From: Bolinopsis microptera
Taxonomy: Eukaryota > Ctenophora > Tentaculata > Lobata > Bolinopsidae
DNA: 64,000 bases
NCBI RefSeq assembly: GCF_026151205.1
Contig: NC_087074.1
Span: 19,771,240 to 19,835,239 of the forward strand
Reading direction: 5' to 3'
The translations under genes were made by a program, and so were the position numbers. Of the stretch, positions 11,461-25,214 are shown in pieces. The notes below the pieces were generated by a model that worked only from the letters and a program-made list of their open reading frames with translations, did not search any database and was not told the DNA's origin. Positions within the stretch are counted from its first letter, which is position 1. Each line of letters starts with the position of its first letter.

Positions 11461-14400
11461 AGCTATCAGAAAAAAAAAATGGTTTTTTATCTGCGATTTA
11501 AAGCAAAAACTTCTAACAATCATCTAAAACCTTAAACGACCATAATGAAACAGACACCCAAACCCCGAAGTACGGGCCCCGATATGGGGGGACCTAGTTG
11601 GTTAGAAGAAAAGGGTAGTCGTCCCGCACACGTAAAATGGGTCTCGATATTCCTAGCGAGGCACAAAGCTACTCCCCCGGAGTTAAGGAATTCCTCCATA
11701 CGGGTAAATTTTACCCACCCCTCAGTTTCGCAAATGTTTAACCCCTTTTGGTCACCCAAAGGGTTGTACTTTTAAGTTAGTTTATATTTCTTTACCGTAC
11801 GTCTTCGTTAATCCTCGGTGTATCCACCCACCCCTCGTTTTCCAATAACCTGCTGGGTCCCCACAAGGGGGGGTGTGTCACGTTTTTGTAATAATACTTT
11901 CCTTCCCTACACTGAGTTGATATTTTTTCCTCGGTGTTATACACCCCACCTCGTTGCAAAAATACTGGGTCACAACGGGTGTTACTTTTTTAGTAAGTTA
12001 CATCTTCCTTACTCTAGGTAATTCCCTTCGGTTGTATCAACCCACCTCGTTCAAATCAATCACTGGTCACTAAAGGGTGTATACTTTTAGTAAAATTAAT
12101 AGACTTTCCTTACACTAGTAAAATAAAAAATCCCCCTTTTCTTCCTGCAATGTCCCTGTCAATCCTTAAATTCCGCTAAGTTCCCCTGTTTCATCCTCCC
12201 CCTCTCTTCCCCTTGCCCTTTTTCCCCATTTAACAAAAAATCCTATATTCCCCATTTTTCCCCCTTTTTTCAAATTTTTTTCCTTCAAATTTCATCATTA
12301 TTCTCCCCTACGCCGGCCAATCCCTACCCAAATTGTATTTTTTTTCCGTCCACATAATCCCAATTTCCCCCCCCCTCGTGGTCTCCACCCACCTCGTTTT
12401 TTATCTATACCCCCTGGTCAACCCATGTGGGTGTACTTTTAGGTAAAATCCTAGGGTTCCCCCAACAAGGGATTTTTATAATACTTTTTAGGCAAATAAA
12501 CCGTCCTTTACCACCAGTTGGTGGGTATAAGAGGGTTTGGGGGTGCGGTTTTTTTCCCCTCGCCAGAAGATCTCCCAATGGAAATTTAAATTTAACGACT
12601 GTCATAAAGAGCTATCCAACGAATTGGTTGTCTTCTTCAATAGATTTTGTGAACCCGCAAAACTGTTATTTTGATCACCACAACCCACTGCACGTTATTT
12701 TGTGTCTTTTTAAGGTATCCACGCCTTAGCCAAACATCGCCACTGCCTGAACTTCGTTTAGGCTACGCCGTGGTCCCATTTTACTTATTGTTTTGACGGG
12801 TTTTATGGGATAATTGTTCTGATTAAATTTTTCCCATGCGCGCCGATCATAAATGTATTTTTCTATAAGGTGTCAGTTTTTAATCTTAACAAATTGCAAA
12901 AGTCTTTATTACCCGGAGTACACCTTATTTTGACTGCGGTACCATTAATGCGACCCGGGTACATAATTTATTTGGAGTCAAAACGGGGGACAATTGAAAA
13001 TGGGGAACGCTATCGGACAGGGGGGCCATTTTTAAAACCATCAAAAAATTGTCCTGATTTTTTTAATTTATTTTTTCTTGCGTTTGTAATTACCATTTTT
13101 TAGCCCATGAGAGTAAATTTTTTTTCAAGATTAAATTTTTGTTCTCATTTTTAACCAATGAAGGCAAGGCGAAATGATGGGCAAGGGGTCGTTAAGCAGT
13201 AAAAAAAAATTAAAAGAATGTGTTCGCCAAAATATCTTGGTGAGGTGATCAAAAGTCCAAGTGGTTTCTATGATTTATTGATAGTGATGTTAAAAAAGTA
13301 CCACCCGATTTTAGGCGAACATATTTGTATGCTAAACCAGATTTGGATGGATCACTTAATCAACAGGTCCATCTTTCACTTCAATAATGGGGGTTTATCC
13401 GGTTTGCATTGTACAAAATATTTTGTCCATGCTTTAAAAAAGCTTTTTCATATCCCAGGTAATTTTCACCGCTGGGCTTTGTTTTTGAAATAAATAACCA
13501 ATTTTATGTTATTTGAAAACTCCCCAACCCTCGGGTCCTTTGCATTTCAGTGTAACTTTTTACACCCCACCCAAAGGATGTAGGGGAGGGTAAATATAAT
13601 AAACTTCCGAAAGATGTGGCTCTAACGAACGGAAAGGCCATCCAAAGAATCAAGGAAAAGTTTGGATTCATGGGTGCCATGTAGTTTACTAAGTGTGGAT
13701 TACTTTAGTGAATTGTTTTTTTTAATTGTTATAATTTAAAACTCCGTTTTTCGCATATGATTTGCCAATTGATATTGAGTTTTTTGTCGCGACTCCGGAT
13801 GATTAAGAAATTACAAATTGGGGGGGACTGGACAAATTAAAAAAAGTTAATTCTCAGAATCCTGTCTCCGAAACTCATGAGGTTATTCCGCAGAGTTGGA
13901 GATAAGTTTTGGACAAAAAAATTCTGGACGGGAACTTTTTAAAATTGGGGGACCGGGGGAACCGTTTTAGACTTTGGGGACGGACCTTTAAAATTTTGAA
14001 ACGGGGGGACAATTTAAGGATGCAAACGTGCTAGGGACGCCGCGTGAGCGTATCAATTAAATTGTGTCCCGTTTCATATACTATCAGGTATTCCGATTAA
14101 GGTATATAATCACTTATTAAGTTAATGCTTTTTAAACGACACAAAAACCACTGTTAACTAAACAGGCACCAAACCATTTAACAGAAAAACTAGGGGACTT
14201 AACACAACCATAATTCTAAGGTTTTTGGTTCTGTATACCTGGAATTGGTGGGTCTTTTTTCCGGGGGAAACCCTATTGTTGGATGTAGGGATTCCTCGGG
14301 TTGGGTCTTCCATTTTCTGATTTTTCCCCCAGTTCCCTTGTTTTTCCCAGAGAGTTAGACTTCCCAGTGTCTGATTTTCCTCAATGTTGGAATTTCCCAA

Positions 14401-17400
14401 CGTATTCCTGTAAAATTAATTTTTTAAGTATTAAAGGGAAAATGTTTATGGGAGTTTTAAATAATAAAAAAAACTTTCCGAAATAGGATACAAAATGTTT
14501 TTAAGTGAAATGTAACCTTTTCCTTTAACGTAAACCCTTTATTCTCCAATTTCTCCCTTACATGTGTTTACCAATTTGGGGAATTGGGGTTCCCAGGGGG
14601 GGACCCATTCGACTTGTTCGGGGGGGACGAATTTTCATTTGTCTTCAAGTCGGTTTAATTCGTCAAAAAAACCCAGCGTTGTCTTGTTTTTGGTAATAAA
14701 GCTGGCTTAATGTTTTAAAAATTGCACTAGCCACTTAGTTTATCATTTGTATTAAAGCCCAGGGGGCTCTGAGTGATGGTTTTTGTAGATGTCAGGAATT
14801 CCGGGGTCGCGGGGGCGTTGTACTTCTTAGTTTACCTCTCTATGTGTGTTTTGTATCATCATCAACAAATGGGGACGCTGATGGTAATAATCTATTTTAT
14901 TAAATTAATGGGAGTGGTATTTAATAAAATGTTTGGTTTCTGCAAAATTTTTAGCCACTTTAATGTTAACTCTTTATATCATCCTTCAAAAAAACATTAA
15001 TATTGGGGATAATGGATTTATTTCTTCTTTTTTACGATTTAGGTCGTGCTTTTAACATTATTTTATTCTCGGGGGTGACAAATCATAACAGGCCAAGGAA
15101 GTAAAAAACAGTTTTACAAAAGGTAGTTCGTTGTCATGATTTTTTTTCGCAACCTGCACGGGAAAATTAATTCTGGCCTAGAGGACTACACATACCCCAA
15201 TGACCAAAATAACATTAATTATGGGTATTTTTCAGCATTAATGATTGATCGCAGGGGGCTGGTTCGTTTTTACAATTCAAACTGTTATTGTCCTTCTACA
15301 TTACAGTCAAATTAGGGGTATTCAATAATTTTTTCGAGTTTTTGCAAACAATACCCAACCAAAACAAGGGGGGGCGGTCGTACTAGCATTTATTAAAAAT
15401 TCAAAGAGAACCAAAATTACCCAGGGTAAGGGGAGAACAAAAGTTAAAAATTCGCAAAATAAATACTTGAAAGCCAATAATAAAAAAACGGGTTCAACCA
15501 TAAATACTTGTCGAGGTTTTTTGAACAACCATTTTGGTTTTTGTGAAAAAAATAATTGACTCGTTAAGATATGGGGACTCTCATTTTTTATCAACATCCA
15601 TCTCAGGCTCGAAAAAAAAAGTACCAAAAAGGTAACCTTACCAATTAAAAAAAAAAACAGTGGGGGGGGGGGGGTAATAATTAAGATCCATTTCCAGTGA
15701 ACAATAGGATAACGTAAAACTTTTTTTGTTTGTTTGTTCTCAGGTTTCCCCCGGGGATTTTTACCCCTGTTTCACCATTCCCGCAACAATTTAACAGGGG
15801 GTTGTGGTAGGATTGATAAAAAAATCGATTAATTTTTTTATGTAGGACCAGGGGGAAGGGCCAATGTTAACATGGTATTAATAAACAGTGACCTATTTAC
15901 CTTCTTAACTTCGCCCACCATCGGGAAAAACATAAGAGAATCCAACAACAAGGGGTGTCTAAAATACAAACCTCGGCGCTAGCGAGCCACGTCCCAATTT
16001 TATCCTATTGCATTATCCACAGTCAACACCCACGTCTACAGACACACTTCTCAGATTACACAGGCCCCGCATCAAGACACCCCCCCCCCCAACGGGGGAT
16101 TGACATTTAAATCTAATAAAATTATGGTTTAAAATTTATTTAGTAAAAAACACGGGCTTTTTTTTTATTTTTACCTTCTGATTCATCTGGCACCAGAACT
16201 CTGTTTGAAGGGTAATGGGGAGATCGAATTATTTTTAAAAGTAACAGAGGGGGGATATGATATGTTATGGAGACACCGCCATAAAACCCATTAAACCATG
16301 GCTAATTTTATCTTTCAAAGCTGTATCTTAAAAATAAAATTTACCCATTTCCTCCGATGGGGCTTACAAAATAAAAACAGAAACACAACACCAGTTCTCA
16401 ACAAAAAAAACAAAAAACCTACCTTTTGGTTTGGGCGGACCTTTCATTTGGACGTTTCGGGGGAGTGATTTATGTAATTGTATTAAATTTGGGAAGTCGC
16501 AAACCTGTATGTAGAAATGGGGTTCCCCAACAATTTTAATTGGATTGTTTGTAATTTTAGAAATCATGTTTCTGAGCACTTTGTCCCATTAGTGTAAGGC
16601 CCATACAAGGAAGTATCTCTGAGAGTAGCTGAGGTAAATTTAAAGCCTGGTATAGAATATTTGGAATTCCCATACGCTTGCAAACATGGAAGGGGCCTGT
16701 TGCAGGACGGAATCACCAGTAATAAAAAAGCGTTGTCACATTTAATTATTAAACGGATTATTTGATTCCGTTTTTTTGAATATTGGATTATGGAAATGGT
16801 TTTTGGAGAATGTCCTTGTAGGAGCCGAGGACGCGCGTTTTATTTTTCTTTAAAATTATATTGGGCACCGTTTCAAACAAATTATTTTTAGGCCCGTTTT
16901 TTTCCACGCCCCAAATGAAACCGTTTGCAAAAGATAACCCATTAACAGAATGATTAAAAGGTATAACCTTTCCTGTAATATATGCCGATAGGGGGGTCTG
17001 TTCTTAGAAAGGGGGAAATGGTTTCTTAGTTTACTGGGAGTTTCCCTGGGGGTGTGGACTTATTTCAAGACGTTATTGATAACCTTCGGGAAATTTGTCC
17101 TCATGTCGCGCGACACCGGACGACAAGGCTTTTGCCGTGCGCTACACTGAATTGCTTAGGTGTTTTTAGGGGGGACCAATAAATATCAAATAATTTAATT
17201 AACCAACGCCCTTTTACTACTTTTGAGGAACCTTTTTATTACAGGGATTAAATGGCTTGGGGGGGAAAAAAACTCCTTGTAACAGTCGAGAAGAGAGGGG
17301 GGAGAAAAATGCCCACGGGATATCCCCAGGGGGACCTGACGGGCGGGATTGGATGGGGGGACCAACCGCTGGCGCAAGGGGCCCAATGCCTTGCATTTAT

Positions 17401-20400
17401 TATTATCTTCTACCAACAAAAACCTAGGTCCAAGGACTAAAAAAAAGAGTAAATTTATATGTAGGGGTGGGCATGTTGCCCACGTGTGCAGGTTTTTACC
17501 TGAAAATGTGTGGGGGGAAATTTGAGGGGTTGTGGAGGGGAAATAGTGGGTTTAAATGTACCCAACACTTGGGTAAAAAGTAGTGGGGAGGGGAGGGATG
17601 GCGGGGCGTATAATAGGGGAGAAGTAACGTTGCCGTAACACCAGAAACCCCAAAGGCAAAAGCCTTGATGAAGTCTGATTTTGTCGTTTCACAAACAGGA
17701 ATCCTTTTAACTTGGATTTTAACCTCATTTGTGTTTTCATTTCCACATGAAATTATAGAAATTACATTTTACATTACAATGTTTCATATTTCTAAACAGG
17801 GGTTTTTATAAAAAAACTTTTTAAAAACAAAAAACCAATGTATTCTAAACTTTTCTTCATTTTTACCAATATTTTCCAAAAACCCTTTTAAAAATCTTCT
17901 CCTCGATAAAGTCGCTTACAAAATTCCGCTTCGTCATCCCATAAGGGAGTTTTTTTTATGTAACTAAACATCTCGGGTACTGGTGCCTCAGCGTTATTTC
18001 TCGGGTAGACTGGGAGATATCTGGGGAAAAAGGGTGTTCCAAAACCCAGCTTTTTATCGCGGCTAAAAACTCTTCAAAACTCCCTTCTCTTCAAAAACCC
18101 ATACAAAACCTCCCGTGCCACTAACCTGAGCGGTTAGTAGGGAGCTGTATATGAAATCTTTAAAATATACTTAGCCGCTACATTGACATTTCATTAAACA
18201 AAAAAAAAGATATCCTTGGATAAATTTAAGAATACTACCTTGACCGTATACATACGAGAACAAAATGTGTGCTCTAGTTTTTATTGGAACCGTTATGAGC
18301 CAGGAGATTCGACATGGGCAACATTTTCCATCTTGAAAAACCTTTATTGGAGTTACAAAAGCCAGAAAATTTATTTTCATGATTATTTTCTTTATTTTAC
18401 CCAGACAGTTAGGGGGGGAAGGGGGCGGGGATTTCTTGGTCAAGAGAGATTTGGTAAGTTGCATGTAGGGAGGGAAGAGGGGTCTTCTGGAAAACACCCA
18501 GGGAGGTGAGATAAATTTAAATCATATAGGGGGGAGAGAAACAGGTATCGAAAAACCCAATGTATCGGGGATATGGGCTAAGCAGCTTATGTATATATAG
18601 CCTCCCAAGTAAAAGAAATTGCAAGGGGGATTTTTTAGGGGGGTACAAAAGGGGCAATATCTTTGACTAACGGGAAAAACCATTTCCATTTTCCCAACAT
18701 TGAGGGACTGTGATGGGACCCAGCACAGGAGAAAAAAGCGGGCAATTTTTGTAAAAAGGTTAAAATTACCCATTAACAGAAAAAAAAAAAAGGACTAATT
18801 TTTACTCTCGTGAGGTTTCTATAAACCTCCTTTAGACCCAAAAAGGGGGGAATACAACGGTTGGTGGGCAAATTTATACCCCACCTAACCCAACGGGAAC
18901 CCCAAACTCTTTTTCACTCCCCCCCCAAGCGTTAACTATTTTTTATATATCAGTGGGCAACCCCCATGTTGGTTTAATTAATATTACTCGGGAGTTTTAA
19001 TAAATTATTATATTTTGGTGTTAATTTGGCCGGGAAGGGGCTGTTAATTTAAGGATTTGAGTTTATTTGTGGCAATTAATTCTTTTTGTGAGACCTTATG
19101 CGTGAGTTTTATCTTCCAACCCCCACAAGGCTGAGTTAAAACAGGTTTCTTTCAAACTTAGAAAAAGGCAGTTGTTTTTATAAATTACCAAATTATAATT
19201 TCTTTATTATTTTTTTATTATACAAGTATAACCTAAAACTTCTTTTTTTAATAAAATAAGGAAAATCTTTTTCCACGTATTTAGGGATGGACACCCCACC
19301 TGGGGTACTAAAAATAAAACGCGTTATGGGCGAGGGTTAAATAAATTTCTGTTTTGTTCTATTTGTCCCCCACCCTAAATTGGAATGGAGGGGGGGTGAA
19401 GTCTAACCAAGGATAGGGGCAAAAACATAAAAAAGCATTTTGTGTTTTAAAACGGTCGGTCTATGGGAATGACCAAAACTTCAAGGAAGATCAGGGCTTT
19501 CATTCTATTATATTTTCTTTCATTTAAAACATGGGGATCAAACCAAAGGGCCAATTTTCTTTAGTTAAAAGGGAAAAAAAAGGGAGGATTATCGGGGACA
19601 CCCCTTTATTGTCTTTCTAGACTAAAGAAGGGGGAAGGAGACCTCCTTGGTTGGCGCCAAAAAAACCACCCCTTCACAAATACATACGGGATCAATTACC
19701 GCCCTCTTATAAAACCAAGGGGAAAAATTAATGGCCTGGTCAACAAGACGGGTTTATGGAAACCGCGTGAACACCAATTTAACTCTTCTTGTTTTTAAAA
19801 AACTTTTTGTTTTATTGGTTCCCCTATGGGTTATGTGTATTAAAGGAGGGGCAATTTAAACCCAACCTGTTTAAAAAAAGGGCTTGGGGAACAATGCCCA
19901 CCCAAAACCAAAAAGGGACAAGAACGCATAAAAACCGCGCGTTTAACAAACCCTTTTAAAGAAAAGGGCGGGGGGGGGGGGGGGGTTTAAGAACAATGGG
20001 GGGGGCAGAGGGTTGGTGAAATGGGCAACTAAAAAAGAAATGGATCACTGGGACAAAAAAAACTATTTTTTGGATAATCGCCATGTTACCATTGGTTTTA
20101 ACTTCCCCCGCTGGGGGCGGGGATTACCTCCCCTATGGGGGATACCCCCATATGGGATATCCTTTAATCCTTTTAAAAAAAAAAAATAAAAAGCCCAAAC
20201 TAACATGATCCTAAAATAAAAAGGTGCCTAATTTCCTACAAAACCCTGGGTTATGAAACATTAAATGTCAGCTCCTAAATTATTAATCATTGTAAAAATT
20301 TTAAAAAAAAATAAAGAATGTTTTCAGTTTATTACCCAAAAAAAAAACAAATTTTTTTCCCCCTGGAAATGTAAAATATAAAGTATTTTTTGGTACGGCC

Positions 20401-22400
20401 CTTAGTACTTAATTAATTCCCCTGTTTACTTTTCATACTAACAAGTTCAACCGCCAAGGTAAAACCTGAAAGACAGGTGAAAAATGGGGTACAACGGGAA
20501 CATCTGAAGGACAAAAAGGACCGGGCCCCATGATTTAACAAACAAACCCTGGAACCCCCATACTGGGGAAAAAAAAACAAGTCCCAAAACGGACGAACTT
20601 TACAAATAAAAAAAATGAAATTTTCTCTCCCTGCTTAAACGTGGTTTTAAACAAACGTGGGAATTCATTAAAAAAATGCGGGGTAAAATTTTCCGATCCC
20701 AAAAGATTGAGTTCCAAAAAAGTTTTCCGAAACCCCCCTGAAGACCCCCATGTTTATTCCGAAAATTTATTGGGTCCCAAATTTCTTTTTATTATGGAAA
20801 ATTTTGGGAGTTGGGAAGCTCTTGGGCGGCTAGGTATTTTTTTAAAACTTTGGAAGATTTTTCCCACTAAAAATTTCCGGGCCCTGTTAAACCTCCTTTC
20901 CCACACATCACAAATACTTAAACAACATACCCACTTATTCACGTACGTAAACTACGTACTAAACTACTATTTATCTATTAATACTAAAAATTACTAGTAT
21001 TAATTTTATTTTCTCCTACTAAAGGGTTTTCCCGTACTAAAAACCCTTTTGTCGTAAATGATAAAGGAGGTGCTCTTTCTTGCAAGATTGAAGAAAAACC
21101 ATTTTCTTGGTTCCCCCGGGGAACCTGGGCACCGTTCCATTAGAGGTCGCCTTTTTTGAAAAAGAATCTTTGGGAGAAAGTTGAGGAACAGAATGCTTTT
21201 AAAAAAAAACCATAAAAAGTCCGAACCATACAAAGTTAAAGCCGTCCCCCCCCCCCCGGGGGTTTACTTTTTCAAAAAAACCAAAAACAGGAAAATGGGT
21301 CCCAAATTTTTTTTTAAATTACCAATTAACGTGGGGGAAAAACCAAAAAATAACCCAAAAGACAAAAAAAATAAGTGGGGCAAAAAAAAAAAAAACCCAT
21401 TAAGGGCAATAAGAAAGATACCTAGGGAATAAAACAAATTTTTTACTATAGCATGTGGTTAACCAAGCTCCCTGGTCCAAAACCCCCCAAGGGAAAAACA
21501 AACACCCGCAATAGTAAACATGTAAACCTGGGAAAGTTGCCAATTTAATAAAACCAAAAAGGGGAACGGAAAAATCCTTTAAAAAAAAGTGAAAAGGTTC
21601 CCTTAAAGGCGGGTTAATTTTAACAAGGTAATATTGTTCCCTTTTCAAAAAATAAAAATTCCCCAAAAAATAGACTTCAGTTGAAACCTTTATTTAGGGG
21701 AAAAAAGGGGAAAAAAAGTGATTTTATTTGGTAATTAAAGGGAGTAGTTGGGGTTTTTACGGGTAAAACCCCGAAAATATCCCCTAAATAAATAAATTAC
21801 GAAACTAATATTTTAAAGGAAAAATTTTAAATTAAAACAAAATGGGGGAGCAGTTGTCAACATTTTTCCCAAAAATTTCGTTAAAAAATTTTTTTTTGGG
21901 TAACACGACCAAAAATCATTTTTAAAATCCGAATACTTGGCAGTTTTGCACCAATTTACATTTGGGGAAATATTCCTGGCTTTAACTATCCCAAAGGCCA
22001 AAATTATTCCTTGGGGTTAATAATTTGTAAGGGGTCCGGCTTTCTTCCCCCGGGGGGGTAAAAAAAAATCTTTGGGTAAAAAAAAAAAAACTAATTTATG
22101 GAAAAATAAAAGTTGCCAAATTCCAAAAAAAATTGGATTTTACCTGTTGTCAACCCTTTTTTCACCAAAATTAACCCTGAAATTTTTAAAATTTAATATG
22201 GTTAAGAATTTTATATCATATGTCTCCCGGAAAAAAGTTAAAAAAAAAATTCGGTTAAAAAAGGAAATTCTGGAATTGGAAATTTGGGAAAACCAAAAAA
22301 ATAATACACCTTTGGATGGCAGCATTTCTAAAAATTTAAATTTTAAATTGCTCTTTTTCAGTATCATTAAAGTGACACCAAACAATTTTTCGATCACTAA
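11460..22400. other. Low-quality, homopolymer-inflated sequence
   Basis: From about 11.46 kb the texture changes abruptly: runs of 4-18 identical bases (G runs at 15660 and 19970, C runs at 16080 and 21245) are very frequent and no open frame resembles a protein. It returns to normal texture near 22.4 kb. The left edge (11690-12480) is a degenerate repeat of about 115 bp whose copies share words such as CCCACCTCGTT, GGTCAC and TTTTAGTAA but differ by scattered indels. This is what an unpolished noisy-read consensus over a repeat looks like. Any NADK upstream exons here are unreadable; I annotate no genes. Confidence 0.75.
11690..12480. repeat. Degenerate ~115-bp tandem repeat at edge of noisy region
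   Basis: Six or more imperfect copies of a block with CACCCACCTCGTT, then CTGGTCAC, GGGTGT, TTTTAGTAA and CTTTCCTTACACTA words in constant order. Copy differences are mainly homopolymer-length changes, which suggests sequencing error rather than age. Confidence 0.55.
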
Positions 22401-22453
22401 GAATTAATCGAATTTAGAATCTTATTACAAAGAAAGCGGTTATTTAAAAGCTT

Positions 22454-22753
22454 ATGAGGAAAATTACAAGGACACTGGGAAAACTCTCAGGAGTAAAGCA
22501 AAATACACATTACACATGGCATTTTTTACAGTCTGGGTTTCGACATCACTTCATGATGTACGGTTTCAAACGGATGAAACACCAACTCATCGGGAAGAAG
22601 AGCAGTTACCCTGCCGGCAGATGGAATGTGCGGGTACTTGAAGAGGCTACTTCTAGAAATACCCTTGAGCGGCACATTAAACATTTTGTTACGGAGTTTT
22701 ACAACAACGAACCAAATACGAAATTGACCACACCCTCTTCATTTAAAGATTAG
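22454..22753 (+). CDS. Unrecognised small open frame (99 aa)
   Basis: A 99-codon frame just right of the noisy region, with ordinary composition (SGFRHHFMMYGFKRMKHQL, PAGRWNVRVLEEATS, FYNNEPNTKLTTPSS). I recognise no domain, signal peptide or membrane segment. It could be a terminal exon of a plus-strand gene hidden in the corrupt stretch, or chance. Confidence 0.2.
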   Translation: MRKITRTLGKLSGVKQNTHYTWHFLQSGFRHHFMMYGFKRMKHQLIGKKSSYPAGRWNVRVLEEATSRNTLERHIKHFVTEFYNNEPNTKLTTPSSFKD

Positions 22754-22823
22754 AATTGGACTGGAAAATCAAAGATTATTAAAGTTCGGAGTACTTACAC
22801 TTTAGTGTCCCCTAACATCATAC

Positions 22824-22976
22824 TGTTCCTTCCAAAAACGTTGACTCCTGTTTCTTCAGCTGTCTCTTGCCAGGGGGAAGCTTCTTGGCAGCCCCCAACA
22901 ACTCTCCTTTACTGCCATTTTCTGGGGGATCTTTTGGATTTTCTCTTTGTTCTGCTGATTCTTCTTTTTCTGTCAT
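22824..22976 (-). CDS. Candidate first coding exon of an unidentified gene (possibly NADK)
   Basis: ATG at 22976 has A at -3 and opens a charged, low-complexity N-terminus (MTEKEESAEQRENPKDPPEN, then KKLPPGKRQLKKQ). The frame can end at a donor GTATGA after 51 codons, in phase 0. In another frame the same DNA reads VNVFGRNSMMLGDTK before a strong donor GTAAGT at 22788; this weakly resembles the V-x-x-FG segment upstream of the kinase domain in animal NADK. A single-base error or alternative splice site could connect the two. It lies 555 bp beyond the GPI stop on the same strand, facing the corrupt stretch that should contain the NADK 5' exons. The link to NADK is inference. Confidence 0.35.
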
Positions 22977-23530
22977 CCTGACGTTTTGATATGTTGAGGC
23001 AAGTTATACATTAAATTAACTTAAATGATTTAAAATTGGAACATATCATTTACTTATGATAATATGTTGTATTTCGTCGTCAGAGGTACACAATAAAACT
23101 GTGTTGAACCACTTTTACAAATGTACTTAAAAATAGCTAATGTAAAATTTCACAGAGAACTTGAATGTAAAATAAAGAGTAACAACAGAGTTCAGACTCA
23201 GTAATACGAATTATTTTGTTCTAACAAAATTAAAATACATCGTAATTATATTATAATAATATTATAGTCACATTAAAATTCTATTAGTCAAAATTCTATT
23301 TAAAAGTTATGAAACGATTTGTAAATGATAATATCGTCATGACATGACGTCATTAAATACCTTAAACTACGTTATGACTATAAAACTAGTGATAAATGCA
23401 CTACAAAATGATGGTTAACCATGCTCATATCAATTACGAAATACTCTTTAAACATTCTAAAAATCTACAACAAAAACATGCAAGGATCAGTGTTCAGTGA
23501 CACCGACATATAAATGTTATAACCAGTGAA

Positions 23531-25180
23531 CTATTTCCTGTTTTCTTTAATGAAGTTTATAAGTCCATTAGTAGAAGAATCTTCGGAATGGACCTTTTTA
23601 TCATCTTTTAACAACGGTTGGATCTTCAAAGCTAGAATCTTGCCTAGTTCAACTCCCATTTGATCATAACTGTTGATGTTCCACATGACTCCCTGGACAA
23701 AGATCTTATGCTCGTACATGGCAATGAGAGCTCCAAGCATGGCAGGGGTAAGTTTGGTAAACAGGATACTGTTGGTGGGTCTGTCTCCTGTAAACTCCTT
23801 GTGGACACTCAGCCTATCCTGATCTTCAGCAGACATGGAACTCAGCTCCTTCCTGGCTTCTTCGTTGCCTCTTCCAGTCATCAGGGCTGCTGTCTGAGCA
23901 AGGAAGTTAGATGAGAGAATCTCATGGTGGTCTCCGATAGGGTTCATGGACTGCACAGGCATGATGAAATCACAGGGTATCAGCTTGGTTCCTTGATGGA
24001 TAAGTTGATAGAATGCATGTTGACCATTAGTGCCAGGCTCTCCCCAAACAATGGGCCCAGTACTGTACTTCACTCGGGTGCCCTCACGAGAAACACCCTT
24101 ACCATTGGATTCCATGTCTCCCTGTTGAAAGTAGGCTGCAAATCTGTGCATGTATTGGTCGTAAGGTAATAGTGCATGCGATTGGGCACCTAGGAAATTG
24201 TTATACCACACTCCTAACACAGCAAGTATGATGGGGATGTTTCTCTCCATAGGTGTAGAGGTGAAGTGGTTGTCCATTGCATGTGCTCCCTCAAGAAATT
24301 TGAAGAAGTTTTCACTTCCAATATGACACATGATGCTCATTCCAATAGCTGACCATAAAGAGTAACGTCCTCCAACCCAATCCCAAAACTCAAACATATT
24401 AGCAGTGTCAATGCCAAATTCGCTCACACGTTTTGCATTTGTAGAGAGTGCAATGAAATGTTTTGCAACTCCACTTGCATCCCCAGAATGTTTGATGAAC
24501 CATTCACGTGCTGTGCGAGCATTTGTTAAGGTTTCAAGGGTTCCAAAGGTCTTACTTGCAATAATAAAGAGAGTGGTCTCAAAGTTAACTTTCTCTAAGA
24601 CTGTAGCAACATGGGTCCCATCAATATTGCTCACAAAATGAACGTTTGGTCCATTGCCCCTGTATGCTTTTAGAGCTTCTGTCACCATCACTGGTCCAAG
24701 ATCAGATCCTCCTATACCAATATTAACAACATCAGTGATTGCTTTACCAGTCACCCCTTTCCAGATCCCATTTCTAAGATTGTCTGCAAAGCCTTTCATC
24801 TTTTCTAAAACTCTATTCACATTTGGCATAACATCTTGGCCATCAACAAGAATGGGAGTGTTACTTCTATTCCTTAATGCTATGTGTAGAACAGCTCGCT
24901 GTTCAGTAAAATTGATTTCATCTCCTTTAAACATTCGGTCACGCATATCTTCAACATTGGCATCTTTAGCAAGTTTTAAGAGTTCACCAAAAACATCTTC
25001 ATCAACTTTGTTTTTGGAGTAATCAACAAGAAGCTTCAGACCATCGACTTCAATTGATTGACTGTACTTCGAAAACCGGTTTGGGTCATTTGCGAAAAAG
25101 TTTTTGATATGAGCTGACTTCAACTTTTCAGCAAGGATTTCTAGTGCTTTGTAGCTTGGTAGCTTATCAAAGTCTGTCAT
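23531..25180 (-). CDS. GPI: Glucose-6-phosphate isomerase, complete
   Basis: Interconverts glucose 6-phosphate and fructose 6-phosphate in the cytosol (glycolysis, gluconeogenesis; secreted forms act as cytokines in vertebrates). One uninterrupted frame of 549 residues, normal for animal GPI (about 555). Both family signatures are present: [14 protein letters not shown] (267-280) and [11 protein letters not shown] (504-514). Phosphate-binding S209, K210, T211 and T214, catalytic E357 ([10 protein letters not shown]), H388 (GTNGQHAF) and K514 are all kept. The usual SKTFTTQET loop reads SKTFGTLET, two changes at non-contact positions. A pyrimidine-rich acceptor (ACATTTTCAG) lies 17 nt upstream of the ATG, so a 5' UTR intron or trans-splice site is likely. 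The coding region has no intron although neighbouring genes are intron-rich. Confidence 0.97.
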   Translation of the reverse strand: MTDFDKLPSYKALEILAEKLKSAHIKNFFANDPNRFSKYSQSIEVDGLKLLVDYSKNKVDEDVFGELLKLAKDANVEDMRDRMFKGDEINFTEQRAVLHIALRNRSNTPILVDGQDVMPNVNRVLEKMKGFADNLRNGIWKGVTGKAITDVVNIGIGGSDLGPVMVTEALKAYRGNGPNVHFVSNIDGTHVATVLEKVNFETTLFIIASKTFGTLETLTNARTAREWFIKHSGDASGVAKHFIALSTNAKRVSEFGIDTANMFEFWDWVGGRYSLWSAIGMSIMCHIGSENFFKFLEGAHAMDNHFTSTPMERNIPIILAVLGVWYNNFLGAQSHALLPYDQYMHRFAAYFQQGDMESNGKGVSREGTRVKYSTGPIVWGEPGTNGQHAFYQLIHQGTKLIPCDFIMPVQSMNPIGDHHEILSSNFLAQTAALMTGRGNEEARKELSSMSAEDQDRLSVHKEFTGDRPTNSILFTKLTPAMLGALIAMYEHKIFVQGVMWNINSYDQMGVELGKILALKIQPLLKDDKKVHSEDSSTNGLINFIKENRK

Positions 25181-25196
25181 TTCGAATCGAGACCTA

Positions 25197-25214
25197 CTGA
25201 AAATGTAAAATTAG
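25197..25214 (-). promoter_or_regulatory. Splice acceptor in the GPI 5' UTR
   Basis: Minus-strand CTAATTTTACATTTTCAG ends 16 nt before the GPI start codon: a branch-like CTAAT, a T-rich tract and CAG. It implies a non-coding first exon to the right, or an acceptor for spliced-leader trans-splicing. The donor was not identified. Confidence 0.5.

Noticed and set aside
11500-22400. Numerous 60-120-codon frames as small genes
   Set aside because: They lie in homopolymer-inflated sequence, show no family similarity and have composition set by poly-A, poly-T and poly-G runs.
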